Assembly: GCF_900110955.1 (NCBI RefSeq)
Contig: NZ_FOFR01000030.1
Coordinates: forward strand, 1 to 64,000
Length of the DNA: 64,000 nt
Origin: Lentzea xinjiangensis
GTDB taxonomy: Bacteria; Actinomycetota; Actinomycetes; Mycobacteriales; Pseudonocardiaceae
Reading direction: 5' to 3'
Positions 42,946 to 51,721 of this stretch are shown piece by piece. The notes beneath the pieces were generated by a model. That model ran no database searches, was not told the DNA's origin, and saw only the letters and a list, made by a program, of their open reading frames with translations. The position numbers and the translations under genes are program-made. Each line of letters opens with the position of its first letter. The first letter of the stretch is position 1.

Positions 42946-43869
42946 GGCCGTCGAAGGGGTTGATCGAGGTGGTGAGCGCAGGCGCAGGCGCAGGCGCAGG
43001 TCTCGCAGGACCTGTCCCGACATTCCGGTTCCGACGCGGCCGACGTAGAGCAGGCGGCCCTGCTCATCGTGTGCGCCGAGCAGCAACGAGCCGAGCGTCG
43101 AGGCCCGTCCACCGCTGCCGGGTGTCCAGCCGCCGATCACCACTTCCTGGCTGTTCCACAAGGGGCACTTGATCCACGAGCGTGACCGTACGCCGGGCAT
43201 GTAGGTGCTGTCGGCGCGTTTGTACATCGCACCTTCGAGGCCGTACTGGCGGGCCACCTCGAGCGGCACCGTGGGATCGGTATCGGGAAAGGCCGGTGGC
43301 ACCTGCACCGCGGGGTCGATACCGGGCAGATGCAGGTCGACGAGCATCTGCCGGCGCACGAGGTAGGGCACATCGAGCAAGGACTGGCCGTCGAGGTGCA
43401 GCAGGTCGAACACGTAGTACTGCACCGGCGCCTTACTTCTGGCCCACTGTGTCGCCGGTCCACGGCGGTGCCGCCGCAGCTCGAAGTGGGGACGGCCGTC
43501 GCGGCCGACCGCGACGATCTCGCCGTCGAGCACCACGCTGTGGGAGCCGCACACCCGGCTGAGCGCTTCGAGCTCCGGGAACTGCGCGAGCAAGGGGTTG
43601 TCGTTGCGCGAGGCTGCGCAGCCCACGACGTGGGGATTCGTGATGCCGGTGATGGTGTTGCCCTCGAGGGTGCCGATCCACAAAGGACCGAGGTCGCGTT
43701 CGCGTTCGGTGCCTACGCGCAGCCAGCGGCGGGTGCCGTCACCGGTGACGGCACCCGCGACCGGTAGTGCCACCCGTAGACCCGGCCGGCCGGTGATTGT
43801 GAGGCTGAACCGCGCGGCCGCCGCGCGCAGGGTGCCGTTCAACTCCTCCCGTGACGGTGCGATGCTCAC
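42883..43869 (-). CDS. Chimeric ORF: unknown N-terminal piece fused to a truncated DNA-ligase domain
   Basis: 328 residues from GTG 43869. The first about 75 residues (SREELNGTLRAAAARFSLTI ... RWLRVGTERERDLGPLW) do not belong to a ligase; they may come from an unrelated phosphotransferase-like protein. From about residue 78 ligase homology begins mid-domain: SRNDNPLLAQFPELEAL, VVLDGEIVAVGRDGRPHFEL, LEGAMYKRADSTYMPG and the motif V region WIKCPLWNSQEVVIGGW. The nucleotidyl-accepting KxDG motif is missing, so it cannot be an active ligase. It begins 14 bases after the deformylase stop and may be carried in that transcript. Confidence 0.65.
   Translation of the reverse strand: MSIAPSREELNGTLRAAAARFSLTITGRPGLRVALPVAGAVTGDGTRRWLRVGTERERDLGPLWIGTLEGNTITGITNPHVVGCAASRNDNPLLAQFPELEALSRVCGSHSVVLDGEIVAVGRDGRPHFELRRHRRGPATQWARSKAPVQYYVFDLLHLDGQSLLDVPYLVRRQMLVDLHLPGIDPAVQVPPAFPDTDPTVPLEVARQYGLEGAMYKRADSTYMPGVRSRSWIKCPLWNSQEVVIGGWTPGSGGRASTLGSLLLGAHDEQGRLLYVGRVGTGMSGQVLRDLRLRLRLRSPPRSTPSTAQCRVSTLAPRTGCDLNWSAK
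42976..42999. repeat. (GCGCAG)4 hexamer repeat
   Basis: Four perfect tandem copies of GCGCAG inside the ligase remnant; on the coding strand they give the LRLRLR run of the OB domain. Lies about 40 bases from the frameshift in the same gene. Confidence 0.85.
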
Positions 43870-43883
43870 ATCCTCGGTGGGGG

Positions 43884-45461
43884 TCAGTATTTCCAGGTGG
43901 TGCCGGTGCCGCGGTACTGCTCGACCGGGATCGGGTCGACTCCGTCGCGCATCCGATCGGTGTACAGCAGGCCGTGCAGGTGATCGACCTCGTGGCGTAC
44001 GAGGCGAGCAACACCGCGGTGGAAGACGGTGATCTTCGTGTCGCCGTCGATGGTGGTGTGCTCGACGTGGATGACGTGCGTACAGGGGACCTGGCCGCGG
44101 ACGTCGAAGAAGGACAGGCACCCCTCGTACTGCTCGTCGACCTCGCCGGCGGACTCGATGATGGTCGGGTTGAACAGGGTGATCGTCTCGCCGTCGGGGG
44201 TACGCACGATGGCGGCGGCTCGGTCGATGCCGATCTGGGGTGCGGCGATGCCCATGCCCTTACCGAACGTGTGCGCTTGGGCCACGCGCTCGGCCGCGGA
44301 GTGGAGTTCGGAGACCACGCGGCGGGCGTCCTCGGCCTCAGCCGGGAGATCGAAGCGGCGGGCGATGCGGCGCAGCGCGGGGTCGCTGTCCTGCACGATG
44401 CCGAGTGCGGCCATGACGTCGCGGGGCGAGGCCGCGGGTCCGCGCGAGGTGGTTCGGCTGCGGAAGTGCCATTCGAGCCGGTAACGGGCGTGCAGTGGGG
44501 GGTCCTCGCAGGACCAGGAGAAGGTGTGCCTCTCGCCGGTGTCGGTGCGGGTGATCGCGGTGGCGAACGGCATGGCCTGTGCGGTCATCGAGGTGTGCAG
44601 GCCCCAGACCGAGGTCGCGAGGTCGGCGGGGAAGTCCAGGCAGACCGACAGGGTGCGGGTGGGCAGCCGCACGGCGCGCTGGAACCAGTTGCCCCAGTGC
44701 GCTTCGCTGACGGTGTACTCGTACTCGATCCAGCACGCCTCGCCTGGGTACAGCGGAAAGTGCCCGTGCTCGCCGGCGAAGAGCAGCCACACCTCTTTGA
44801 ACGCGTCGCGGTCGTGGTGAGCGGTCCAGTCCATCGGGTTGGGGCGGCCGCGGCCGTGCCAGGCGTGCAGGTTGATCTCGTCCCAGGTCAGCGGGTTCTC
44901 GCTGTAGAGCTGGTTGGACCGTTCCGGGTCACCGGGATAGCGGTCGACGGAGATGCGGATCAGGTAGCGGCTGATCGGCTCGCTGCCGTGGTTGACCAGC
45001 CGGCGGCGCTGGGTGAGGCGGTAGACGCCGTCGTCATAGCGCAGCGTCGCGTCGTCGTGGTCGACCAGCAGCCCACCGGTGCCGGACTGCTGGTCGACCA
45101 GCGGTGGTGCGGGCGGCCGGGTGCGAGCGGGACGGTGGGCCTCGAAGTCGCGGAACGCGGCGTGCAGGGCACCGCCGGCGCGCAGCGCGGCCTCGGCGTG
45201 CGCGGCGAACGCCTCGGAGGGCCGCTCGGCGCCGGAGAGCACCTTGGACACGTACGAGGGGTGGTACTCCATGGCCTTGGCCAGGGCGGCGCGGGACAAG
45301 CCGCGTACGTCGCGCCAGCGTTCGAGCTCGGCGGCGAACACGTTCACCCCACCGTCGGAGTCTCCGTTCGAGTCTGCGTCCGCGGTGGCCGGGGTGGTGC
45401 CGGCCGCCGTGACGGCGGGCTGCTCGGCCGGGGTACCGGGTCCGGTCGTGCCCGTCGTCAT
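43884..45461 (-). CDS. HTH-peptide deformylase fusion protein
   Basis: 525 residues from ATG 45461, chosen for the strong TGGAGGCGCG upstream; a longer GTG 45518 start would run through the operator-like repeats. Residues about 40-95 form an XRE-type HTH (LSRAALAKAMEYHPSYVSKV). Residues about 130-390 are a strand-rich domain without a known family (YSENPLTWDEINLHAW). The last 126 residues are a complete peptide deformylase: GKGMGIAAPQIG (from about 400), EGCLS (about 446) and HEVDH (about 490), so the metal Cys and both His are present. PDFs remove N-formyl groups from Met. As part of the lanthipeptide locus it may sense a ligand, process a leader or give resistance; this is inference. Confidence 0.88.
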   Translation of the reverse strand: MTTGTTGPGTPAEQPAVTAAGTTPATADADSNGDSDGGVNVFAAELERWRDVRGLSRAALAKAMEYHPSYVSKVLSGAERPSEAFAAHAEAALRAGGALHAAFRDFEAHRPARTRPPAPPLVDQQSGTGGLLVDHDDATLRYDDGVYRLTQRRRLVNHGSEPISRYLIRISVDRYPGDPERSNQLYSENPLTWDEINLHAWHGRGRPNPMDWTAHHDRDAFKEVWLLFAGEHGHFPLYPGEACWIEYEYTVSEAHWGNWFQRAVRLPTRTLSVCLDFPADLATSVWGLHTSMTAQAMPFATAITRTDTGERHTFSWSCEDPPLHARYRLEWHFRSRTTSRGPAASPRDVMAALGIVQDSDPALRRIARRFDLPAEAEDARRVVSELHSAAERVAQAHTFGKGMGIAAPQIGIDRAAAIVRTPDGETITLFNPTIIESAGEVDEQYEGCLSFFDVRGQVPCTHVIHVEHTTIDGDTKITVFHRGVARLVRHEVDHLHGLLYTDRMRDGVDPIPVEQYRGTGTTWKY

Positions 45462-45485
45462 CGCGCCTCCATCAGAGTTCGGTGG

Positions 45486-45515
45486 ACCGTGAGTGTGCGT
45501 GAACGCACCGTGAGT
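45486..45515. promoter_or_regulatory. Operator-like repeats between deformylase and RNR-like genes
   Basis: ACCGTGAGT occurs at 45486-45494 and again at 45507-45515, 21 bases (two helical turns) apart, and the perfect inverted repeat GTGCGT-GA-ACGCAC (45495-45508) lies between them. Placed in the 133-base divergent region, it is a candidate site for the HTH domain of the deformylase fusion. Seen directly; function inferred. Confidence 0.55.
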
Positions 45516-45594
45516 CACGTCTCAGCCTAGAGGCACACCTGCCCGGCGCGGTGTTCTGGATCTGCCCAGCATCCGATCACGGGACGAGGACGCA

Positions 45595-47367
45595 ATGTAT
45601 CGCTCGACGTTCCCCACCACCCCGCACCGCGAGGCATATCTGCGCACCGGCCGGATCATTTCCGGCGGCGAGACCGTGCAGGACATGGTGACCCGCATCG
45701 TCACCGCGCTGGAACTGGCCGATGCCCGGTTCGATCCGGCCGGAGCGGAGGCGTTCGGCGAGCGGCTCGGTTGGGCGATGGACACCGAACGGATCGTGTT
45801 CTCCCCCTCGATCATGACCAACGCCGGCCGCAGTGCGGATCGGCCGCCGGCAGCGTGCACGGTCGACCTGCGCGGCGACCTCGCCGAGGTCAAGACGATC
45901 GTGGACGGCTACCACCAGGCCGGGATGGGCACAGGGTTCCTCCTCGACGGCCTCGACGACCCGGTCGGCGTGCTGCGCTACCTCAACGACATCGCCGTGG
46001 CCAGCGCGAACTGCGGAGACGGCCTGGTCGGGAACATGGCGATCCTGTCGCTGGACCACCCGCGCGCCGAGGACTTCATCGGCTGCAAGATCGGCGCCGA
46101 TGCCCGCGGCGAGGCGTGGAAGTTCACCATTGCCCTGCAGGTCACCGACGCGCAGATGCGGGCCGCGCTGAGCGCGCCTGGGCGGGAACGGCAGTTGCTG
46201 ATCGCCGCGGCCGAGGCCGCGCACGCGTGCGCCGATCCGGGTCTGCTGTTCGCCGACCGGCTTGGCGACGGCAACCCGACACCGCGGGACGGTGCGTACG
46301 TCCGCACCGCTCCGTGCGCGGAGGTTGGTCTGGTGGCCGGGGAGACCTGCCAGTTCGGCTACCTCAACCTGGGCCGATTCCACACCGGCGGCGGCACCAT
46401 CCCGGTCGACCTGGACGCGCTGGCCGATACGACCCGCACACTGGTCCGGGCCTTGGACGACGCGATCGCGGCCAGCCTCCAGCGCTACCCCAATCCGTTG
46501 TCCGCTCAGGTGATGGGCGTCAACCGCAAGATCGGCGTCGGCGTGTGCGGCCTGGCCGACCTGCTGCTGGCCGCCGGACTTCCGTACGACAGCGCCGAGG
46601 CCCGGCGGCTGACGCAGGAGGTCCTGGCCCTGGTCAACTACACCTCGAAACTCGCCTCCGCCGAACTCGCCCGCGACCGCGGCGCCTGCCCTGCGGTGGG
46701 CGGCGGCCGGTCGCGCTACGCGCAGCCGGCGTTCCTGCGGCGCTTCGCCGAACTCGGCACCACCACCGTGACCCGCGGCGACTGGAACGCCCTGGCCGCC
46801 CGGATCGCCCAGACCGGGCTGCTGCGCAACTCCTGCACGGTCGCTGTGCCGCCGACCGGCCGGTCCGCCCCGGTGGTCGGCGCCTCGACCGGGATCGAGC
46901 CGTTGGTGCGGCTGTCGGGCGACCAGCCCGGCCACCGGCGAGCCGCAGTCGTCGCCGCGCTGCAGCACGCCGGCCGCACCGACGTGCTCGGGTTCGTCGA
47001 CACCTGCGGCCGCCTGCCCGCCGACCCCACCCTGCCCGAGCGGCTGCGGGTGCTGCTGGCCACCGCCACCCAGATCAGCCCGGCCGGGCACCTGGCCATG
47101 GCCGCCGCCGTGCAGGCCTGCGTCGACGAGCCGGTGTCCGCGACCGTCCCCCTGCCCGGCACCGCCCGTGCGATCGACGTCTACGACATCTTCGCCACCG
47201 CGTTCGAGCTCGGCTGCAAGGGCATCACGGTGTCCCGACCCGCTACTCACTCTCCGTACAACACCAGCGTCGTTTCTGTAGCGTCTGGTGCACATGCCGC
47301 GATGCCCGCGGTGCTGCGACCGCTGCCGTCAGCGTGTCCGCTGCCGCCCGCGGCAAGCCCGAACTAG
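45595..47367 (+). CDS. Class II-like ribonucleotide reductase large-subunit homolog
   Basis: 590 residues from ATG 45595 (GACGAGGACGC upstream). It matches adenosylcobalamin-dependent (class II) reductases: APCAEVGL at about 239-246 corresponds to the NPCxE active-site loop (Cys 241, Glu 243), TCQFGYLNLGRF follows, and NSCTVAVPPTGRSAPVVGAS (from about 412) aligns with the NATxxxIAPTGT phosphate loop, then STGIEPL. It is shorter than usual reductases and the substitution of Asn by Ala in NPC and the changed loop suggest altered chemistry. The C-terminus has no clear CxxC tail. Leads the plus-strand lanthipeptide operon. Confidence 0.8.
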   Translation: MYRSTFPTTPHREAYLRTGRIISGGETVQDMVTRIVTALELADARFDPAGAEAFGERLGWAMDTERIVFSPSIMTNAGRSADRPPAACTVDLRGDLAEVKTIVDGYHQAGMGTGFLLDGLDDPVGVLRYLNDIAVASANCGDGLVGNMAILSLDHPRAEDFIGCKIGADARGEAWKFTIALQVTDAQMRAALSAPGRERQLLIAAAEAAHACADPGLLFADRLGDGNPTPRDGAYVRTAPCAEVGLVAGETCQFGYLNLGRFHTGGGTIPVDLDALADTTRTLVRALDDAIAASLQRYPNPLSAQVMGVNRKIGVGVCGLADLLLAAGLPYDSAEARRLTQEVLALVNYTSKLASAELARDRGACPAVGGGRSRYAQPAFLRRFAELGTTTVTRGDWNALAARIAQTGLLRNSCTVAVPPTGRSAPVVGASTGIEPLVRLSGDQPGHRRAAVVAALQHAGRTDVLGFVDTCGRLPADPTLPERLRVLLATATQISPAGHLAMAAAVQACVDEPVSATVPLPGTARAIDVYDIFATAFELGCKGITVSRPATHSPYNTSVVSVASGAHAAMPAVLRPLPSACPLPPAASPN

Positions 47368-47388
47368 CCGGAAGGCCCCGTACCGCAC

Positions 47389-48615
47389 ATGACCGCCGAC
47401 ATGACCACCCACGCACAACAGCTGCGTCACTGCTTGGTCGACACGCTGGCTCAAGGCCTGACCCGGCGTGGCCTCACCCTGCCCGCGGACATCGAGCGCG
47501 CTCTGCGCACCGTGCCTCGGGACAAGTTCGTGCCCGAGATCTCGCTGGAACAGGCGTACGCCGACACCGCGGTGGTGACCAAGCGACGCCAGGACGGCAC
47601 GGGCATCAGCTCGGTGTCCGCGCCGAACATGATCACGGACATGCTGGTGCAGGCCCACGGCACGCGTGGCCTGGCGGGCGCACACGTGCTGGAGATCGGC
47701 AGTGGCGGCTACAACGCCGCGTTGCTGCGCGAACTGGTGGGCGAGTCCGGCAGCGTGACCACCGTCGACATCGACCCGGAGGTCACCGATCGCGCGCGCC
47801 GGTGCCTGGACGCCGCCGGCTACCGAGATGTCACGGTCATGTGCGCGGACGCCGAGTACGCCGTCGAAGACGGCCGCCGCTACGACCTGATCATCGTCAC
47901 CGTCGGCGCCTGGGACATCCCACCGGCGTGGATCCGGCAGCTGACCGACAGCGGCGTCCTGGTTGTCCCGCTGCGCACCTACGGCACCACTCGATCCTGG
48001 GAGCTGCGACGCAGCGGGGACCGGCTGATCAGCCTCGGCAACATGCTCGCCGGATTCGTGCCGATGCAGGGGGCAGGCCAGCGCGAAGGCCGGAGCATTG
48101 CCCTGCACGAGCACGTCAGCCTGTGGCTCAACGAGATCGACCAGCAGGAGTTTGACGGCAGCCACCTGGACGGCGTGTTCGCGCACGAGCGCTGCGAGAT
48201 TGCCAGCGGTGTGATCGTGCCCGGCGGCAGGCGTTCCGCGGACCTCGACCTGTGGCTGGCAACCCGGCTGCCGGGCTTCGCGATGATGATCTCCCAGCAG
48301 GCGGCGATCACGAGCGGGCTGGTCGGCCCGGCGTCACCGTTCGGCACTCCCGCCCTCGCGCACGGCGCGAGCCTGGCCTATCGCGGGCGGCTGCGGCCGT
48401 TGAGCGATACCGAGTTCGAGTACGTCGTCTACGGCCACGGCCCCGAGGCCGACCAGGCTGCCAGGCAGATGGCGGATCAGATCCGCGCCTGGGATACCGC
48501 AGGCCGACCGGCCCCCACGCTCCACGTGACGCCGATCGACGCACCTGATCATCAGCTCCCGGAAGGACAGGTGCTCACCAAGCGGCACAGCCGCTTGGTG
48601 TTCGCGTGGACCTGA
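47389..48615 (+). CDS. FxLD-system methyltransferase (PIMT-like)
   Basis: 408 residues from ATG 47389, 21 bases after the reductase-like gene. The N-terminal 215 residues are a protein-L-isoaspartate methyltransferase fold: TAVVTKRRQDGTGISSVSAP, the SAM loop VLEIGSGGYNAALLREL (about 99-115) and VTTVDIDPEVTDRARRCL. The C-terminal about 190 residues are an extension typical of the lanthipeptide-linked version. Family members linked to lanthipeptides methylate an Asp side chain, leading to aspartimide or isoaspartate. The product of the next gene is the likely substrate. Confidence 0.9.
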   Translation: MTADMTTHAQQLRHCLVDTLAQGLTRRGLTLPADIERALRTVPRDKFVPEISLEQAYADTAVVTKRRQDGTGISSVSAPNMITDMLVQAHGTRGLAGAHVLEIGSGGYNAALLRELVGESGSVTTVDIDPEVTDRARRCLDAAGYRDVTVMCADAEYAVEDGRRYDLIIVTVGAWDIPPAWIRQLTDSGVLVVPLRTYGTTRSWELRRSGDRLISLGNMLAGFVPMQGAGQREGRSIALHEHVSLWLNEIDQQEFDGSHLDGVFAHERCEIASGVIVPGGRRSADLDLWLATRLPGFAMMISQQAAITSGLVGPASPFGTPALAHGASLAYRGRLRPLSDTEFEYVVYGHGPEADQAARQMADQIRAWDTAGRPAPTLHVTPIDAPDHQLPEGQVLTKRHSRLVFAWT

Positions 48616-48688
48616 AAGAACCGCTCTCTCCGGCGCGGCCTCGTTCAGACGAACCGACGCCAGCCCGGAACTTCGTGGAAGGAATCCC

Positions 48689-48826
48689 ATGAGCCCCACC
48701 GATTTCACGCTGAATGTCACCCTCGTGGACGCGGGCGCGTCGCCCAGCGCGCCGACCGGTGACTGCACGGATGACAACTGCGGCTCCGGCAACACCGCCA
48801 GCGACGCCTGCGTGACCAACGGCTGA
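48689..48826 (+). CDS. FxLD-family lanthipeptide precursor peptide
   Basis: 45 residues, ATG 48689, with GGAAGGA at 48677-48683. The leader starts MSPTDFTLNVTLVDAG: FTLN stands at the FxLD box of the family (Asn for Asp). The C-terminal part carries three Cys (26, 31, 41), six Ser/Thr between 23 and 43 and Asp at 25, 28, 29 and 39. No Gly-Gly site is present. It lies between the methyltransferase and LanB genes in the same direction, the expected place. Dehydrated Ser/Thr can form lanthionine with the three Cys; the Asp residues are candidate sites for the methyltransferase. Too short for standard gene callers. Confidence 0.88.
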   Translation: MSPTDFTLNVTLVDAGASPSAPTGDCTDDNCGSGNTASDACVTNG

Positions 48827-48898
48827 TCTTCCGGCGTTCTCGATGGCCCGGTTCCGCGCGGGGACCGGGCCCGCCACGTGAAGGGGAAGGGGAACCCG

Positions 48899-51721
48899 AT
48901 GCAGCGCTTCTACGACGTGCTGGACGCGGCGCTGATCAGAGCCACGACGATCCCGAACGAGATCGACCTTCCGCCGTGGCCGGACCTCGAGGCCGAGGAC
49001 GTCACCGGCTGGACCGACTGGCTGCGGCGGCTGTGGCGCATCACCGAGTTCGCGGCCGCAGTGCACCACGCGTCACCGGTGCTGTCGGCCGCAGTGCACA
49101 AGACGCTCGATTCCCCGGGCCGTCCTGTCGCATCATCGCGCGAGCTGCGCAGGGTGGTCGACGCTGTCTCACGGTATCTGCTGCGGTGGCAGAGCCGCGC
49201 CACCCCGTACGGCCGGTTCGCCGGGGTCGCACCCGTGCGGCTTGCCGCACCGGCCGCAGTCCGGTGGGGAACAGACCACCAGGTGCGGTTGCAGCCGGAC
49301 GCGCTGGCACTGCACGACCAGATCCGCGCGCTGGAAGCCCGGCTTGCGGTGCTGCGCAAGGCCAACGTCGTCACCAACAGCCTGGGGTTCGCTCGCGGGT
49401 CGCGCTGGGTCGTCCCGGCCGCGGCCACCCCGGAGACCGGGACCGGCGCATCGTTGTGCGATGTCGAAATCGAACTGACCGCACCGGTACGGCTGGCGAT
49501 CGACACCGGCCGCCGCCCCGTGCCGTTCGCCGAGCTCACCGCGAGCCTCGCCGCCACCGCCCCGCAGGCCGACACCCTCGTCATCGAGACGATGCTGGCC
49601 GGGCTCGTCGCGCACAGTGTGCTGATCTCGTCGATCCGGCCCGCGATGACCACGACCGACCCCGCCGGCCACCTCGCCCGCTTCACCGCCGACGCCCCTC
49701 GTGCGACCGCGCCGCCGGCGGCTGCGCTCCGGCTCGACTGCGCGGTCTGTCTGCCGGACGCGGTGCTGCGGGAAGCCGAGTACGCAGCCTTGATCCTGGC
49801 CCGCATCGCCCCGCCGGTGAGCGGTTGGGCGGCCTATCACCAGGACTTCCTGGAGCGCTACGGTCCCCACACAGCAGTACCGGTGCGGGAGGTGGTCAGC
49901 GGATCAGGGCTCGGTTATCCCGCCGGCTACCGGGGTTCACATCGCCATGAGGCGCGCGATCTCGGCACGCGTGCTGTGACCCTGCTCACGATCGCCCAGC
50001 GCGCGGCCCTGCAGCGTCATCACGAAGTCGTCTTGGGCGACACCCTGATCACGCGTCTGACCGGCGAGCAGCGGCAACCGGTCCCGCACACCGAACTGCG
50101 ATTCCACCTCGCCGCCCCGACCCCCGGAGATCTGGATCGCGGCGACTTCACCCTCTGGATCAGCGCTGCCGCCCGGCATGCCGGCGTCACCGCGGGCCGT
50201 TTTCTGCACCTGTTCGACCCGGCCGAACGCGAGCGGTTCCAGCGCGCCTATACCCACCTGCCCACGCAGCTGCCGGATGCCCTCATCGCCCAGATGTCCG
50301 TACCGCCCCTGGCGCCGCGAATGACCGCCGTCGCCCAGGTTCCCGAGATCCTCCCGGTCCTGACGTTGGGGGAGTACCGCGACACCGCCGAGCACGGCGA
50401 GGTCATCGAGGTGGACGATCTCGCGGTGGTCGCCGACGCCCACCGCATGTGGCTGGTGTCGCTGTCGCGGGACCGTCCCGTCGAACCGCTGCTGCTCAAC
50501 GCAGTCGACCTGGCCGGCGGCCAGCAGCCACTGGCTCGCTTCCTCACCGAGATCTCCACCGCACGCTGCGCCCCGTGCCGCCCGGTCACCTGGGGAGCGC
50601 TGGCCCGTGACCTGCCCTTCCTGCCGCGCCTGCGACACGGACGATCGATCCTGCACCCGGCACGCTGGCGCGTGGAGGCCTCCGAGCTGCCCCCGAGCAC
50701 GGCGTCGCACCGCGAGTGGCGCGCGGGCTGGGAACAGCTGCGCGGCACTTACCGCATCCCTGCACAGGTGTTCCTCGGAGCCGCCGACACCCGCGTCCGC
50801 CTGGACCTCGACGAGCCGGCGCACCTGACGCTGCTGCGCCGCCACCTCGCCCGTCACGCCACGGCGATCCTGACCGAACCCGGCGACCCCGCGGGATGGC
50901 TGCACGGACGCGCTCACGAGGTGATGCTGACGCTGGCACGCACACCGGCCGAGCAACCGACGCCGTGGCCACGGCAGCGGGTGGCCACAGCGAGCACCAC
51001 CGCGCACCAGCCGGGCCGGTCACGCTGGCTCTACGCCAAGCTCTACGGCCGCGTCGACGACATCCTGCACCAGGTTCCCGCCCTCGGTGACGCCTACAGC
51101 CCGGCCTCGTGGTTCATCCGCTACCACAACCCCGCGCCTCACCTGCGGCTGCGGCTGGCCCTGCGCGACGACAACGAGTTCGCGTGCACCGCACGCCGGC
51201 TGGGCGTGTGGGCCGACCGGCTGCGCGACGCCGGCGTGCTGGCCGACTACACCCTCGACACCTACCGGCCCGAACCCCGATTCGGCACCGGCGCCACACT
51301 GGCCGCCGCCGAGGCCGTGTTCGCCGCCGACTCCCGCACTGTGCTCACCCACCTGCACCTCGACCCGGTCGCGCGCACCGCCGCCGGCATGATCGCCATC
51401 ACGGCCGGATTCGCCGACAACGGCCTCACCTGGCTGCTCGAGCACGTCGACCACCACGGCCACCGACCGGCAGACCGCGTCGCGCAGCACCGCGACACCG
51501 TCATCGACACCGCCCGCCACCGCGACACCGCCCTGCAGACCGCGCTCGCTCGCTACCGCACCCTCGCCCAGGCCAACGGCCTCGACACCGACCAAGTGCT
51601 GACAGACCTGCTACACCTGCACCACGCACGCTCCATCGGCCCCGACCTCACCTCCGAGCGGTACTGCCTACGGCTGGCCCGTACCGCCGCCAAGACCATG
51701 CTGCTGCGGGACGCGTCATGA
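48899..51721 (+). CDS. lanB: Class I lanthipeptide dehydratase (full-length LanB)
   Basis: 940 residues from ATG 48899; AAGGGGAAGGGG precedes it. The N-terminal about 640 residues are the glutamylation domain (SRYLLRWQSRATPYGRFAGV is the conserved R-x-TPYGRFA block). From about 705 begins the elimination (SpaB_C) domain: SRWLYAKLYGRVDDILHQVP, SWFIRYHNPAPHLRLRL and LDTYRPEPRFG. LanB enzymes use Glu-tRNA to glutamylate Ser/Thr of the precursor and then eliminate glutamate to give Dha/Dhb. Both halves are in one chain. Stop overlaps the LanC start (ATGA). Confidence 0.93.
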   Translation: MQRFYDVLDAALIRATTIPNEIDLPPWPDLEAEDVTGWTDWLRRLWRITEFAAAVHHASPVLSAAVHKTLDSPGRPVASSRELRRVVDAVSRYLLRWQSRATPYGRFAGVAPVRLAAPAAVRWGTDHQVRLQPDALALHDQIRALEARLAVLRKANVVTNSLGFARGSRWVVPAAATPETGTGASLCDVEIELTAPVRLAIDTGRRPVPFAELTASLAATAPQADTLVIETMLAGLVAHSVLISSIRPAMTTTDPAGHLARFTADAPRATAPPAAALRLDCAVCLPDAVLREAEYAALILARIAPPVSGWAAYHQDFLERYGPHTAVPVREVVSGSGLGYPAGYRGSHRHEARDLGTRAVTLLTIAQRAALQRHHEVVLGDTLITRLTGEQRQPVPHTELRFHLAAPTPGDLDRGDFTLWISAAARHAGVTAGRFLHLFDPAERERFQRAYTHLPTQLPDALIAQMSVPPLAPRMTAVAQVPEILPVLTLGEYRDTAEHGEVIEVDDLAVVADAHRMWLVSLSRDRPVEPLLLNAVDLAGGQQPLARFLTEISTARCAPCRPVTWGALARDLPFLPRLRHGRSILHPARWRVEASELPPSTASHREWRAGWEQLRGTYRIPAQVFLGAADTRVRLDLDEPAHLTLLRRHLARHATAILTEPGDPAGWLHGRAHEVMLTLARTPAEQPTPWPRQRVATASTTAHQPGRSRWLYAKLYGRVDDILHQVPALGDAYSPASWFIRYHNPAPHLRLRLALRDDNEFACTARRLGVWADRLRDAGVLADYTLDTYRPEPRFGTGATLAAAEAVFAADSRTVLTHLHLDPVARTAAGMIAITAGFADNGLTWLLEHVDHHGHRPADRVAQHRDTVIDTARHRDTALQTALARYRTLAQANGLDTDQVLTDLLHLHHARSIGPDLTSERYCLRLARTAAKTMLLRDAS

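Noticed and set aside
42883..43869. Functional LigD-type DNA ligase
   Set aside because: The KxDG adenylation motif is absent and the C-terminal end is out of frame and truncated.
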